Positions 7,653 through 16,448 of a stretch of 42,616 bases of DNA are shown here, piece by piece (the first letter of the stretch is position 1; the number at the start of each line of letters is the position of its first letter). Source of the DNA: Flavobacteriales bacterium (GTDB lineage: Bacteria > Bacteroidota > Bacteroidia > Flavobacteriales > Schleiferiaceae); the NCBI GenBank assembly GCA_012269745.1, contig JAAXJR010000033.1, positions 19,551 through 62,166 of the forward strand, given 5' to 3'. The position numbers and the translations under genes are program-made. Under the pieces are notes generated by a model. That model searched no databases. It was not told the origin of the DNA and was given only the letters and a program-made list of their open reading frames with translations.

Positions 7653-9041
7653 ATGCATTACGAATCGCCTGTTAGAAATCCGCTCATTCTTGGAGATAAG
7701 TCTTACTCAGACATCACCAACGATATAGCGAAACCGGTAGAGTCAAAAGCACCACGTGCGTGGTGGATTGCCTTCTCTATCGCATTTGTCATGTTCCTAT
7801 GGGGTGTAGGATGTATCCTATACACTATTGGTACCGGTATCGGTGTTTGGGGACTTAATAAAACTGTTGATTGGGCCTGGGATATTACCAACTTCGTTTG
7901 GTGGGTAGGTATTGGTCACGCGGGAACGTTGATTTCTGCGGTACTTCTTCTCTTCCGTCAGAAGTGGAGAATGGCTATTAACCGCTCGGCAGAGGCAATG
8001 ACTATCTTCTCAGTTATCCAAGCGGGTCTATTCCCGTTGATCCACATGGGTCGTATCTGGATGGCTTATTGGGTAATGCCTATTCCGAACCAATTCGGTT
8101 CACTTTGGGTGAACTTTAACTCACCGCTTCTTTGGGATGTATTTGCGATCTCGACCTATCTAACTGTAAGTACTGTGTTCTGGTACGTTGGTTTGATTCC
8201 AGATTTCGCAATGATTCGCGACCGTGCAATCAACCCAGTACAAAAGCACATTTATAAGATCCTTTCTTTCGGATGGGGCGGTCAGGCAAAGCACTGGCAG
8301 CGTTTCGAAGAAGTATCGTTGGTACTTGCTGGTCTAGCAACGCCACTTGTACTTTCTGTACACACAATTGTATCGTTTGACTTCGCAACTTCTGTGATTC
8401 CTGGATGGCACACTACCATCTTCCCACCGTACTTCGTTGCCGGTGCAATCTTCTCAGGGTTCGCGATGGTACAGACACTTCTTTTGATTGTACGTAAGAT
8501 CTTCAAAATGGAAGATTACATCAACATCGAGCACATTGAGATGATGAACATTGTAATTATGGTTACAGGTTCTATCGTAGGTGTTGCTTACATCACTGAG
8601 CTTTTCATCGCTTGGTACTCTGGTGTTGAATACGAGCAATATGCCTTCTTGAATAGAGCTACCGGTCCTTACTGGTGGGCATACTGGTCGATGATGACTT
8701 GTAACGTGTTCTCTCCACAGTTCATGTGGTCGAAGAAACTTCGTACAAACTTGATTTTCACTTTCGTGATTTCAATCGTTGTAAACATCGGTATGTGGTT
8801 CGAGCGTTTCGTGATTATCGTAACCTCTATCCACAGAGATTACTTGCCATCTTCATGGTCAATGTTCTCTCCAACCTTTGTTGACATCGGTATTTATATC
8901 GGTACTATTGGGTTCTTCTTTGTATTGTTCCTGCTTTACGCTAGAACGTTCCCGGTAATCGCACAAGCTGAATTGAAAACCATCTTGAAGTCTTCAGGTG
9001 AAAACTTCAAAAAACACCACGACGAACATGGGGCACACTAA
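7653..9041 (+). CDS. actC: Alternative complex III subunit ActC, NrfD/PsrC-like quinol-binding membrane protein
   Basis: A 462-residue polytopic membrane protein of the NrfD/PsrC family with about ten hydrophobic segments, starting with WWIAFSIAFVMFLWGVGCIL. In the Act complex this subunit and ActF form the membrane core; ActC carries the quinol site. Characteristic stretches include WWVGIGHAGTLISAVLLLF and FPLIHMGRIWM. The C-terminus is cytoplasmic-looking and His-rich (KKHHDEHGAH). It begins 16 bases after actB and its end overlaps actD by 14 bases, so translation of the two is likely coupled. Confidence 0.95.
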   Translation: MHYESPVRNPLILGDKSYSDITNDIAKPVESKAPRAWWIAFSIAFVMFLWGVGCILYTIGTGIGVWGLNKTVDWAWDITNFVWWVGIGHAGTLISAVLLLFRQKWRMAINRSAEAMTIFSVIQAGLFPLIHMGRIWMAYWVMPIPNQFGSLWVNFNSPLLWDVFAISTYLTVSTVFWYVGLIPDFAMIRDRAINPVQKHIYKILSFGWGGQAKHWQRFEEVSLVLAGLATPLVLSVHTIVSFDFATSVIPGWHTTIFPPYFVAGAIFSGFAMVQTLLLIVRKIFKMEDYINIEHIEMMNIVIMVTGSIVGVAYITELFIAWYSGVEYEQYAFLNRATGPYWWAYWSMMTCNVFSPQFMWSKKLRTNLIFTFVISIVVNIGMWFERFVIIVTSIHRDYLPSSWSMFSPTFVDIGIYIGTIGFFFVLFLLYARTFPVIAQAELKTILKSSGENFKKHHDEHGAH

Positions 9042-9561
9042 ACACAATCCTATTGTACGCGCGCTATTCAATGACGACGATGTCGTATTGGGCGCTGTAA
9101 AAGATCTCCGTTCTAACGGTTACCACGTGAGTGAGGTTTATTCTCCGTTCCCAATCCACGGATTGGACGAAGCAATGGGTCTTAAAAGAACTCGCTTGAG
9201 TACAGCTGCATTCTTCTACGGTTTGACCGGTTTGTTTTTCGCTTCATGGTTGACGTACTACACGATGACCTTGGATTGGCCACAAAACATCGGTGGTAAG
9301 CCAAATGCCTATTGGTTCTTAAATATGCCGTCATTCATCCCAGTAATGTTTGAGTTGACTGTATTCTTCGCTGCGCACTTGATGTGCTGGTCTTACTTCG
9401 CAGTAAACAAGCTATATCCTGGTGCTAAAGCACAGAACCCTGATCCTCGTACCACAGACGATCATTTCCTTATGGAAGTTGAACTTGAGGGTGAAGAGGC
9501 AGATTTAACTAAGAAGCTCCAAGAATTGGGTGCTCTAGAAATTTCAAAAGTCGAAGCATAA
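9028..9561 (+). CDS. actD: Alternative complex III subunit ActD (DUF3341)
   Basis: A 177-residue protein of the DUF3341 family. A soluble N-terminal domain (about 1-55, including VYSPFPIHGLDEAMGLK) is followed by two transmembrane segments (AAFFYGLTGLFFASWLTYY and a second near PSFIPVMFELTVFFAAHLM) and a soluble C-terminal part. ATG 9028, inside the last codons of actC, matches the usual start; a longer reading from 8998 would overlap actC more and adds a low-complexity Lys/Thr/Asn stretch. ActD is a small membrane subunit of the complex without cofactors. The gene ends one base before actE. Confidence 0.92.
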   Translation: MGHTKHNPIVRALFNDDDVVLGAVKDLRSNGYHVSEVYSPFPIHGLDEAMGLKRTRLSTAAFFYGLTGLFFASWLTYYTMTLDWPQNIGGKPNAYWFLNMPSFIPVMFELTVFFAAHLMCWSYFAVNKLYPGAKAQNPDPRTTDDHFLMEVELEGEEADLTKKLQELGALEISKVEA

Positions 9562-9562
9562 G

Positions 9563-10123
9563 ATGAAAAGAATTACTACCATCATAGTGCTTACAGCTTC
9601 AGCCGCACTAGCTAGCTGTAACTTCGATAAATCTACACCGGGTTACACGTACATGGACGACATGTACCAGAGCCCATCTCTCGAAACGTATGAGCCTTCA
9701 GCTCAATTTGCAAATGGTCTAAGCGCTCAGTTACCTGTTGAAGGTACTGTGCCGCGCGGGTACCACCCTTACGAATTTGCAAACAGCAATGAAGGATATG
9801 AAGCTGCTCGTACCACCTTGGCACTTCCTACAGAGTTCGATTCTGAAGAAGCGCTTGCTGAAGGAAAAGAATTGTACAACATCTTCTGTGACCACTGCCA
9901 CGGTGAGAAAGGAGATGGTAACGGTCCTTTGGTAATGCAAGAGAAAATCTTGGGTGTTCCTTCGTATGCATCTTCAAGACTACCAGATATTACTCCTGGT
10001 TCTATGTACCATGTAATTATGCACGGTAAAGGAATCATGGGTTCACATGCTTCACAACTTACTTACGACGAGCGTTGGAAAATCGTTCGTTACGTTGTGA
10101 AACTTAGAGCTGATCAAGAATAA
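9563..10123 (+). CDS. actE: Alternative complex III subunit ActE, monoheme cytochrome c lipoprotein
   Basis: A 186-residue protein with a lipoprotein signal (ALASC, Cys19) and one heme c site, CDHCH, within a class I cytochrome c domain at about residues 100-180. Candidate axial methionines lie in MHGKGIMGSH. In the family ActE sits on the periplasmic face beside ActA and can relay electrons to the oxidase. The conserved PRGYHPYEF segment precedes the heme domain. It starts one base after actD and is followed after 15 bases by actF. Confidence 0.94.
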   Translation: MKRITTIIVLTASAALASCNFDKSTPGYTYMDDMYQSPSLETYEPSAQFANGLSAQLPVEGTVPRGYHPYEFANSNEGYEAARTTLALPTEFDSEEALAEGKELYNIFCDHCHGEKGDGNGPLVMQEKILGVPSYASSRLPDITPGSMYHVIMHGKGIMGSHASQLTYDERWKIVRYVVKLRADQE

Positions 10124-10138
10124 AACCGCAGAGTAGAA

Positions 10139-11551
10139 ATGTTTGAGTTTAAAACAAAGACAAAACAATTGGCAATCGCACTTACGGTAGTAGGTGCTAT
10201 CCTTTGGGTCGTTGGATTTGCCCTAAATGGTTCGTCATCTCACGATGCGGGACACGGTCACGATACGCATGCTACTGAAATGCATGCCGATGCTGGTCAC
10301 GATGCACATGCTGAAGATTCGCACGACGATCACGGTCACGACGCACATGCTGAAGAAGCGCATGCTGATCACGGTCATAATGCACATGCTGAAGAAGCAC
10401 ATGGCGATCACGATGCACATGCAGCGCATGATGCTCACGCCGAGCACGCAGCACACCAAATTGCAAACCGTCCTTGGTCTGCATTGTATGTTGCAGCAAT
10501 CTTCTTCCTAGGTCTTGGTCTAGGTCAGTTGTTCTTCCTAGGAATCCAATATGTAGCACAAGCTGGATGGTCAGCGGGTCTATTGAGATTGATGGAGGCA
10601 CAATCTTTCGCTATTGTAGCACCTTTAATTGTAATCGCAATCATCACTTTCCTAGGTTTTGGTCATGTACACCATATGTTCCACTGGATGGTTGAGGGAA
10701 TTAACGTTCCTGGCCATGAGAACTATGATGCAATTATTGCTGGAAAGCGTGGTTTCTTGAACCCAGTTTTCTTCACCATTCGTATACTCATCTACATTGG
10801 TGGTTGGATCTGGGCAGCGAAGCTTCTTCGTAAGAATTCATTGCTTTCAGACAACGGCGATGGTGTGGCGATGTGGAACAAGAACCGCGGAATAGCTGCA
10901 GCCTTTACAGTATTCTACGCTGTAACATCTTCTACTAGTGCATGGGATCTAATCATGTCTATTGACACACACTGGTTCTCAACGCTATTTGGATGGTACA
11001 CATTTGCAGGTATGTTTGTGAGCTCTTTCGCTGCATTGATCCTATTGACCCTTTACTTGAAAGGTCAAGGTCATTTGGAGTGGGTTAACGAAAACCACTT
11101 GCACGATTTGGGTAAGTTCATGTTCGCATTCTCTGTATTCTGGACCTACCTGTGGTTCTCTCAGTTCGTACTTATTTGGTACGCAAACATTCCAGAAGAG
11201 GTAACGTACTACATGCAACGTTTCGAGCAGTACAAGGTACCGTTCTTTACCATGTTGGTATTGAACTTCATCCTTCCTGTTTTGGCTGTATTAAGCCGTC
11301 CAGCGAAGCGTGTTCCAGGTACTGTAGTTATGGCCGCAGTATTTGTTCTAGTGGGTCACTACATGGACCACTACGTTATGATTATGCCGGGTACGGTAGG
11401 TGATCACTATGGCTTTGGTTTGGTAGAATTGGGTCCAATTCTATTCTTCGCCGGGTTGTACATCTACGTAGTTCTATCTGCAGTGGCTAAAGCGCCATTG
11501 TTGCACAAGAACCACCCAATGCTAACGGAGTCTAAAAACTTCCATCAATAA
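10139..11551 (+). CDS. actF: Alternative complex III subunit ActF, NrfD-like membrane protein with His-rich insert
   Basis: A 470-residue polytopic protein paralogous to ActC. It has one hydrophobic segment at residues 10-29, then a strongly His-rich, acidic stretch (residues 35-106, 22 histidines), then about nine further hydrophobic segments starting at PWSALYVAAIFFLGLGLGQ. Motifs such as NKNRGIAAAFTVFYA and HWFSTLFGWYTFAGMF fit ActF. The His-rich stretch is partly a 13-residue tandem repeat (DHGHDAHAEEAHA-like). His-rich N-terminal parts occur in other Bacteroidota ActF proteins as far as I recall, so the insert may be a lineage trait rather than unique. It precedes coxB by 19 bases. Confidence 0.94.
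   Translation: MFEFKTKTKQLAIALTVVGAILWVVGFALNGSSSHDAGHGHDTHATEMHADAGHDAHAEDSHDDHGHDAHAEEAHADHGHNAHAEEAHGDHDAHAAHDAHAEHAAHQIANRPWSALYVAAIFFLGLGLGQLFFLGIQYVAQAGWSAGLLRLMEAQSFAIVAPLIVIAIITFLGFGHVHHMFHWMVEGINVPGHENYDAIIAGKRGFLNPVFFTIRILIYIGGWIWAAKLLRKNSLLSDNGDGVAMWNKNRGIAAAFTVFYAVTSSTSAWDLIMSIDTHWFSTLFGWYTFAGMFVSSFAALILLTLYLKGQGHLEWVNENHLHDLGKFMFAFSVFWTYLWFSQFVLIWYANIPEEVTYYMQRFEQYKVPFFTMLVLNFILPVLAVLSRPAKRVPGTVVMAAVFVLVGHYMDHYVMIMPGTVGDHYGFGLVELGPILFFAGLYIYVVLSAVAKAPLLHKNHPMLTESKNFHQ
10328..10444 (+). repeat. Imperfect 39-bp tandem repeat encoding a His-rich 13-residue unit
   Basis: Two near-identical 39-base units (10328-10366 and 10367-10405) encode DHGHDAHAEEAHA and DHGHNAHAEEAHG, followed by a degenerate third (from 10406). 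The repeat lies in frame within actF between its first and second hydrophobic segments. Confidence 0.85.
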
Positions 11552-11570
11552 TTAGAAAAGACACTAAATA

Positions 11571-12596
11571 ATGAGTGCAGTTTCAATCATAGTATTAGTT
11601 GTTTTAGTCATCCTCACCTTGGTACAGGTGATGAGAATCTCTGAGATTTCTTCCGAAATCCAGAAAGGCAAAGACAACGAGGTAAGTCCAAAGGACAATG
11701 ACACCCAAGGGCGTCTAATGTTATTGGTAGGTTTCGGTTTCATCATCAGCGTTGTAGTGATGTACATCGCTTGGGGAAGACACAGCCTTCCAGAACCATC
11801 TTCAGCGCATGGTGCAGAGATTGATAGCCTTTGGAACCTAAGTATGTTGATCATCAACATCGTTTTCTTTATTGTACAGCCTATCCTTTTCTATTTCGCG
11901 TACAAGTACAGAGGTAAGAAAGGAACTAAAGCTACCTACTACGAGCACAACAACCGTCTTGAGCTTTTCTGGACCATGGTTCCTGCGCTTGCATTGGCAG
12001 TATTAATCATCTGGGGTCTAAACGTTTGGAGCACCTTGATGATGCCTGAGAATGAAGAAGAGCCAATTCTTGTAGAAGTATATGCGCAGCAGTTTAACTG
12101 GACCGTTCGTTACAGTGGCGGCGACAACGAGTTGGGTTATGCTACCGTACATGAGATTGCTGGTGCAAATATCTTGGGTGTAGATACGCAAGATCCAGCT
12201 TCTGCAGATGATATCGTAACAAAGGAGTTGCACTTACCAGTAGGAAAGCCAATTCAGTTCGCATTCCGCTCACAAGATGTGATCCACTCAGCGTACTTCC
12301 CTCACTTCCGTGCACAGATGAACTGTGTTCCTGGTTCGGTAACAAATTTCCAGTTTACTCCTACTGTTACCACAGCCGAAATTCGTCAGAACAAAGACGT
12401 AAAGGCACACGTTGAAGAAGTAAACGAGATTAGAAAAGCCAAGGGTGAAGACGTTTGGGATTTCAACTACGTACTCCTTTGTAATAAGATTTGTGGTGCG
12501 GCGCACTACAACATGCAAATGGACATCATCGTTGAAACGCAAGATGAGTTTGATGCCTGGTTAAAAGAACAAAAAACCGTCGCTGAGACACTGTAA
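11571..12596 (+). CDS. coxB: Cytochrome c oxidase subunit II
   Basis: A 341-residue protein with four hydrophobic segments: two extra ones at the N-terminus (residues 3-22 and about 45-65) and the canonical hairpin (about 85-115 and LFWTMVPALALAVLIIWGL). A periplasmic cupredoxin domain follows. The copper A site is seen as HSAYFPHFR with its His, and CNKICGAAHYNM (C-x3-C-x3-H-x2-M). The usual Glu between the two cysteines is Lys here. No heme c domain is fused. It accepts electrons from the cytochrome c part of the Act complex and passes them to subunit I. It sits 19 bases after actF and 23 bases before coxA. Confidence 0.95.
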   Translation: MSAVSIIVLVVLVILTLVQVMRISEISSEIQKGKDNEVSPKDNDTQGRLMLLVGFGFIISVVVMYIAWGRHSLPEPSSAHGAEIDSLWNLSMLIINIVFFIVQPILFYFAYKYRGKKGTKATYYEHNNRLELFWTMVPALALAVLIIWGLNVWSTLMMPENEEEPILVEVYAQQFNWTVRYSGGDNELGYATVHEIAGANILGVDTQDPASADDIVTKELHLPVGKPIQFAFRSQDVIHSAYFPHFRAQMNCVPGSVTNFQFTPTVTTAEIRQNKDVKAHVEEVNEIRKAKGEDVWDFNYVLLCNKICGAAHYNMQMDIIVETQDEFDAWLKEQKTVAETL

Positions 12597-12619
12597 ATAG
12601 AAGTAATAAACATTTAGCT

Positions 12620-14422
12620 ATGTCAACTACAACGACAACTGAAAAAAACAACCACTTCCAAGATCACTTGATGGAGCACCACCACGAGGAGAACTTCTTC
12701 ACGAAGTACCTCTTCACGATGGATCACAAGATGATTGGGAAGCAGTTTTTGATTACTGGTATGTTCATGGGAATCATCGGTGTGATGATGTCAATGCTAT
12801 TCCGTTTGGAGATTGCATACCCGGAGCAAAGCTTCCCAATTCTTGAATTTTTCTTGGGTAAATGGGCACCTGATGGTGTGATGGATCCAAACATCTATTT
12901 GGCTCTTGTAACCATTCACGGTACCATTATGGTATTCTTCGTATTGACTGCGGGTCTATCAGGTACTTTCTCGAACCTACTTATTCCGTTGCAGATTGGT
13001 GCACGAGATATGGCCTCAGGCTTCATGAATGCATTATCGTACTGGTTCTTCTTTGCGAGCTCAGTGGTAATGGTCACCTCACTTTTTGTAGAATCAGGTC
13101 CTGCAGCGGCCGGTTGGACAGTTTACCCACCTTTGTCTGCACTTCCACAAGCAATGCCGGGTTCAGGAGCAGGTATGACCCTTTGGTTGATCTCAATGAC
13201 ATTGTTCATCGTATCGTCTCTATTGGGTTCTTTGAACTATATCGTGACTGTATTGAACATGCGTACTAAAGGGATGAGCATGACGCGTCTGCCATTGACG
13301 ATCTGGGCATTCTTCGTAACAGCAGTTCTAGGGGTACTTTCATTCCCTGTACTTCTTAGTGCAGCATTGCTTTTGATGTTTGACCGTATGTTGGGTACTT
13401 CATTCTACCTAAGTGATATCTTCATGGGTGGTGAGGTATTAAGCTACAGCGGTGGTTCTCCCGTATTGTACCAGCACTTGTTCTGGTTCTTGGGACACCC
13501 TGAGGTATACATTATCCTTTTACCTGCTTTGGGTATTTCATCTGAAGTAATTGCAACAAACTCACGTAAACCAATCTTTGGTTACCGCGCGATGGTAGGT
13601 TCAATTTTGGCAATTGCCTTTTTGAGCTTTATCGTATGGGGTCATCACATGTTCGTAACAGGTATGAACCCGTTCCTAGGTTCTGTATTTACCTTCACAA
13701 CCCTATTAATTGCGATTCCATCAGCAGTTAAAGCCTTTAACTACATCACTACACTCTGGAAAGGGAACATCCAGTTCACACCAGCAATGCTTTTCTCGAT
13801 TGCATTGGTGAGTACGTTCGTTACTGGTGGTTTGACAGGGGTTATTCTTGGTGATAGTGCTTTGGATATTAACGTTCACGATACCTACTTCGTAGTTGCT
13901 CACTTCCATATTGTAATGGGTCTAAGTGCGATTTACGGTATGTTCGCAGGGGTATACCACTGGTTCCCTAAGATGTACGGCCGTATGATGAACAAATCAA
14001 TGGGTTATGCGCACTTCTGGTTGACCTTCATTACCGCTTACGGTGTATTCTTCCCAATGCACTTCTTGGGTATGGCAGGTTTGCCACGTCGTTACTACAG
14101 CAACACAGCATTCCCAATGTTCGATAATTTGGCGGACATCAATGTATTGATTACCTACTTTGCCATCATTGGAGGTGCTGCACAGTTGATCTTCATCTTT
14201 AACTTCTTCTACAGCATTTGGAGAGGTCCTAAGTCGAAGCAGAACCCATGGAGAGGTAACTCTCTAGAATGGACAACACCTGTAGAGCACATCCACGGTA
14301 ACTGGCCTGGTGATGTACCAGTTGTTTACCGTTGGGCATACGATTACTCTAAGCCTGGCGCTGAGGAAGATTTCGTTCCTCAAAACGTGCCATTGGCAGA
14401 AGGCGAGGAGAGCGGTCACTAG
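12620..14422 (+). CDS. coxA: Cytochrome c oxidase subunit I (heme-copper oxidase, A-type)
   Basis: A 600-residue polytopic catalytic subunit. It contains GHPEVY with the CuB His and cross-linked Tyr, WGHHMF with the two further CuB histidines, and VAHFHIVMG with the high-spin and low-spin heme histidines. The XGHPEVY form is typical of A1-type proton-pumping oxidases. An N-terminal soluble stretch is His-rich (MEHHHEENFF). It reduces oxygen to water using electrons from subunit II. It is the last gene of the act-cox operon; a strong hairpin terminator follows 27 bases after its stop. Subunits III and IV are not here but in a second cluster at 34.8-36.6 kb. Confidence 0.97.
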   Translation: MSTTTTTEKNNHFQDHLMEHHHEENFFTKYLFTMDHKMIGKQFLITGMFMGIIGVMMSMLFRLEIAYPEQSFPILEFFLGKWAPDGVMDPNIYLALVTIHGTIMVFFVLTAGLSGTFSNLLIPLQIGARDMASGFMNALSYWFFFASSVVMVTSLFVESGPAAAGWTVYPPLSALPQAMPGSGAGMTLWLISMTLFIVSSLLGSLNYIVTVLNMRTKGMSMTRLPLTIWAFFVTAVLGVLSFPVLLSAALLLMFDRMLGTSFYLSDIFMGGEVLSYSGGSPVLYQHLFWFLGHPEVYIILLPALGISSEVIATNSRKPIFGYRAMVGSILAIAFLSFIVWGHHMFVTGMNPFLGSVFTFTTLLIAIPSAVKAFNYITTLWKGNIQFTPAMLFSIALVSTFVTGGLTGVILGDSALDINVHDTYFVVAHFHIVMGLSAIYGMFAGVYHWFPKMYGRMMNKSMGYAHFWLTFITAYGVFFPMHFLGMAGLPRRYYSNTAFPMFDNLADINVLITYFAIIGGAAQLIFIFNFFYSIWRGPKSKQNPWRGNSLEWTTPVEHIHGNWPGDVPVVYRWAYDYSKPGAEEDFVPQNVPLAEGEESGH

Positions 14423-14449
14423 AACCCGTCTCACTTTAAAATATTAGGT

Positions 14450-14478
14450 CCCCTTACCTCCCGGTAAGGGGATTTTTT
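14450..14478 (+). terminator. Rho-independent terminator after coxA
   Basis: A perfect 9-bp stem (CCCCTTACC 14450-14458, GGTAAGGGG 14463-14471) with a TCCC loop is followed by ATTTTTT. It ends the act-cox operon. The T run continues into a possible -7 element (ATTTTTTG, 14472-14479) for ruvB. Confidence 0.93.
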
Positions 14479-14479
14479 G
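14472..14479 (+). promoter_or_regulatory. Possible -7 element of ruvB embedded in the terminator T tract
   Basis: ATTTTTTG ends 17 bases before the ruvB ATG, a spacing close to that of clearer TAnnTTTG elements in the window (16-20 bases). It has TTTG but lacks the leading TA. A second candidate, TAATTTG (14483-14489), is one base short of consensus. Confidence 0.3.
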
Positions 14480-14496
14480 TGGTAATTTGTAAAACT

Positions 14497-15525
14497 ATGA
14501 ACGAGCACTTAGATCCTACTGGAGGAAACTTCACGAATACGGAACGCGAGATCGAAAAGAAGTTGAGGCCATTGAGCTTTGACGACTTTACGGGGCAAGC
14601 GGCGGTATTAGAGAACCTCAAAATCTTTGTTGAGGCTGCTAAGATGCGCGACGAAGCGATGGATCATGTGTTGTTACACGGTCCACCGGGATTGGGTAAG
14701 ACGACCTTAAGTCATATTCTAGCTAACGAGCTCGGTGTTGGAATTAAAGTCACTTCAGGCCCAGTATTGGATAAGCCCTCTGATCTTGCGGGTCTACTCA
14801 CGAATCTTGAGCCGAATGATGTGCTGTTTATAGATGAGATTCATCGACTATCCCCAGTGATAGAGGAGTACCTGTACAGTGCGATGGAGGACTTCAAGAT
14901 TGATATCATGATTGATTCTGGTCCGAGCGCGCGAAGTGTACAGATCAGTTTGAATCCATTTACCCTAATCGGAGCAACTACGCGTTCAGGACTTTTAACC
15001 GCTCCGCTGCGTGCACGTTTTGGTATTAATGCGAGGTTGGAATACTACGATGTCGAACTATTGAGTACTATCGTTGAGCGAAGTGCGGAAATTCTTGAGG
15101 TTCCTGCCGAATATGAAGCTTGTATTCGCGTAGCTTCTCGTTCTCGCGGAACACCGCGTATTGCAAATGCACTTCTGAGAAGGGTTCGCGATTTCGCCAT
15201 GGTCAAAGGGAACGGAACCATTGATGTGGAAATAGCCGAATTTGGTTTGAATGCCTTGAACGTGGACAGCAAAGGACTGGATGAGATGGATAATAAAATC
15301 CTCACTGTATTGGTCGATAATTTTGCTGGAGGACCCGTTGGACTCAATACTTTGAGTACGGCCATAGGGGAGCAGGCAGAAACGATTGAAGAGGTATACG
15401 AACCGTACTTAATCAAAGAAGGTTTCTTACTCAGAACGCCGCGCGGTAGAATGGTTACGGAAAAGGCCTACAGTCATTTGGGTTTGAATCGTCCACAAAA
15501 GGGCAGTACGGGTTCCCTATTCTGA
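14497..15525 (+). CDS. ruvB: Holliday junction branch migration helicase RuvB
   Basis: A 342-residue AAA+ ATPase, full length. Walker A is [10 protein letters not shown], Walker [11 protein letters not shown], and sensor/arginine-finger region [18 protein letters not shown]; the C-terminal winged-helix ends in [17 protein letters not shown]. It drives branch migration of Holliday junctions together with RuvA, which is encoded 6.8 kb away. ATG 14497 begins the usual MNEHLD-type N-terminus; the frame is open from 14479, but those six extra codons overlap the terminator tail. Its stop overlaps the queG start by one base. Confidence 0.97.
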   Translation: MNEHLDPTGGNFTNTEREIEKKLRPLSFDDFTGQAAVLENLKIFVEAAKMRDEAMDHVLLHGPPGLGKTTLSHILANELGVGIKVTSGPVLDKPSDLAGLLTNLEPNDVLFIDEIHRLSPVIEEYLYSAMEDFKIDIMIDSGPSARSVQISLNPFTLIGATTRSGLLTAPLRARFGINARLEYYDVELLSTIVERSAEILEVPAEYEACIRVASRSRGTPRIANALLRRVRDFAMVKGNGTIDVEIAEFGLNALNVDSKGLDEMDNKILTVLVDNFAGGPVGLNTLSTAIGEQAETIEEVYEPYLIKEGFLLRTPRGRMVTEKAYSHLGLNRPQKGSTGSLF

Positions 15526-16448
15526 TGACGCAGACTGAGGCATCTCAGATTGTAAAACGCCTTGCCAAAGAGCAGGGCTTTGATGCCTGTGGTATTTCGG
15601 CTGCAGGATTTCTAGAAGAAGAAGCGACAGGATTGGAGAATTGGCTCAAGGCCGGATACCACGGTACGATGAGTTGGATGGAGAATCATTTCGATGCTCG
15701 TTTGGATCCACGGAAGCTTGTACCCGGTGCGAAATCTGTCATCAGTGTAACGCTGAATTATTTCCCAGAAGAAACACAAGAGGAGGGCACACCAAAGATT
15801 TCTAAATATGCGTACGGTCGCGATTATCACAAGGTGGTTCGCGGTAAGCTCAAGCGCATGTTGCAAGGCATACAGGCTGAGATAGGTGAGGTAGAAGGCA
15901 GAGGATTTGTCGATAGTGCTCCAGTAATGGACCGGGCATGGGCGCGCAAAAGTGGCTTAGGCTGGATAGGAAAACACAGTTTGTTGCTCAGTAAGGGAGC
16001 AGGAAGCTTTTTCTTTATTGGTGCATTGATTGTGGATTTAGAATTGGAACCGGATGGTCCCACAACAGATCATTGTGGTACGTGTACTGCATGTATCGAT
16101 GCTTGTCCAACCGAGGCTATTATCGCACCGACAGTTGTCGATAGCAACAAGTGCATCAGCTACCTGACGATAGAATACAAGGAGGCGCTACCAAATGAGT
16201 ATCAAGGTAAAATGGAGGATTGGGTATACGGTTGTGATATCTGCCAGGATGTTTGTCCTTGGAATCGGTTCTCTACGCCCCACCAAGAAAAGGATTTTGA
16301 CCTACGAACGCCCATTAAAGAGAACGATTGGGAAGCGTGGGAGGAAATCACTCATGAGCTCTGGGACGAAATCATGAAGGGCTCAGCCATCCGAAGAACA
16401 GGCTTCGAAGGATTCAAGAGAAATCTAAGTTTCGCGAAGAAGTCTTAG
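15525..16448 (+). CDS. queG: Epoxyqueuosine reductase QueG
   Basis: A 307-residue protein of the cobalamin-dependent QueG family, which reduces epoxyqueuosine to queuosine in tRNA anticodons. Conserved segments include FDACGISAAG, SVISVTLNYFP, DSAPVMDRAWARKSGLGWIGKHS and two 4Fe-4S groups, CGTCTACIDACPTEAI and CDICQDVCPWN. The C-terminal HEAT-like extension found in some homologues is absent, as is common in Bacteroidota. It overlaps ruvB by one base, so the two are likely co-transcribed. Its stop overlaps the stop of the convergent Omp28-type gene by 4 bases. Confidence 0.95.
   Translation: MTQTEASQIVKRLAKEQGFDACGISAAGFLEEEATGLENWLKAGYHGTMSWMENHFDARLDPRKLVPGAKSVISVTLNYFPEETQEEGTPKISKYAYGRDYHKVVRGKLKRMLQGIQAEIGEVEGRGFVDSAPVMDRAWARKSGLGWIGKHSLLLSKGAGSFFFIGALIVDLELEPDGPTTDHCGTCTACIDACPTEAIIAPTVVDSNKCISYLTIEYKEALPNEYQGKMEDWVYGCDICQDVCPWNRFSTPHQEKDFDLRTPIKENDWEAWEEITHELWDEIMKGSAIRRTGFEGFKRNLSFAKKS

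Noticed and set aside
10328-10444. Short tandem repeats that could suggest a CRISPR-like array
   Set aside because: Units are contiguous, in frame and coding in actF, with no unique spacers and no cas genes nearby.
10235-10601. Long open frames on both strands across the ActF His-rich region (Met/Cys/His-rich translations)
   Set aside because: They are by-products of the CAC/CAT/GAT-rich repeat in other frames and look like no protein family.
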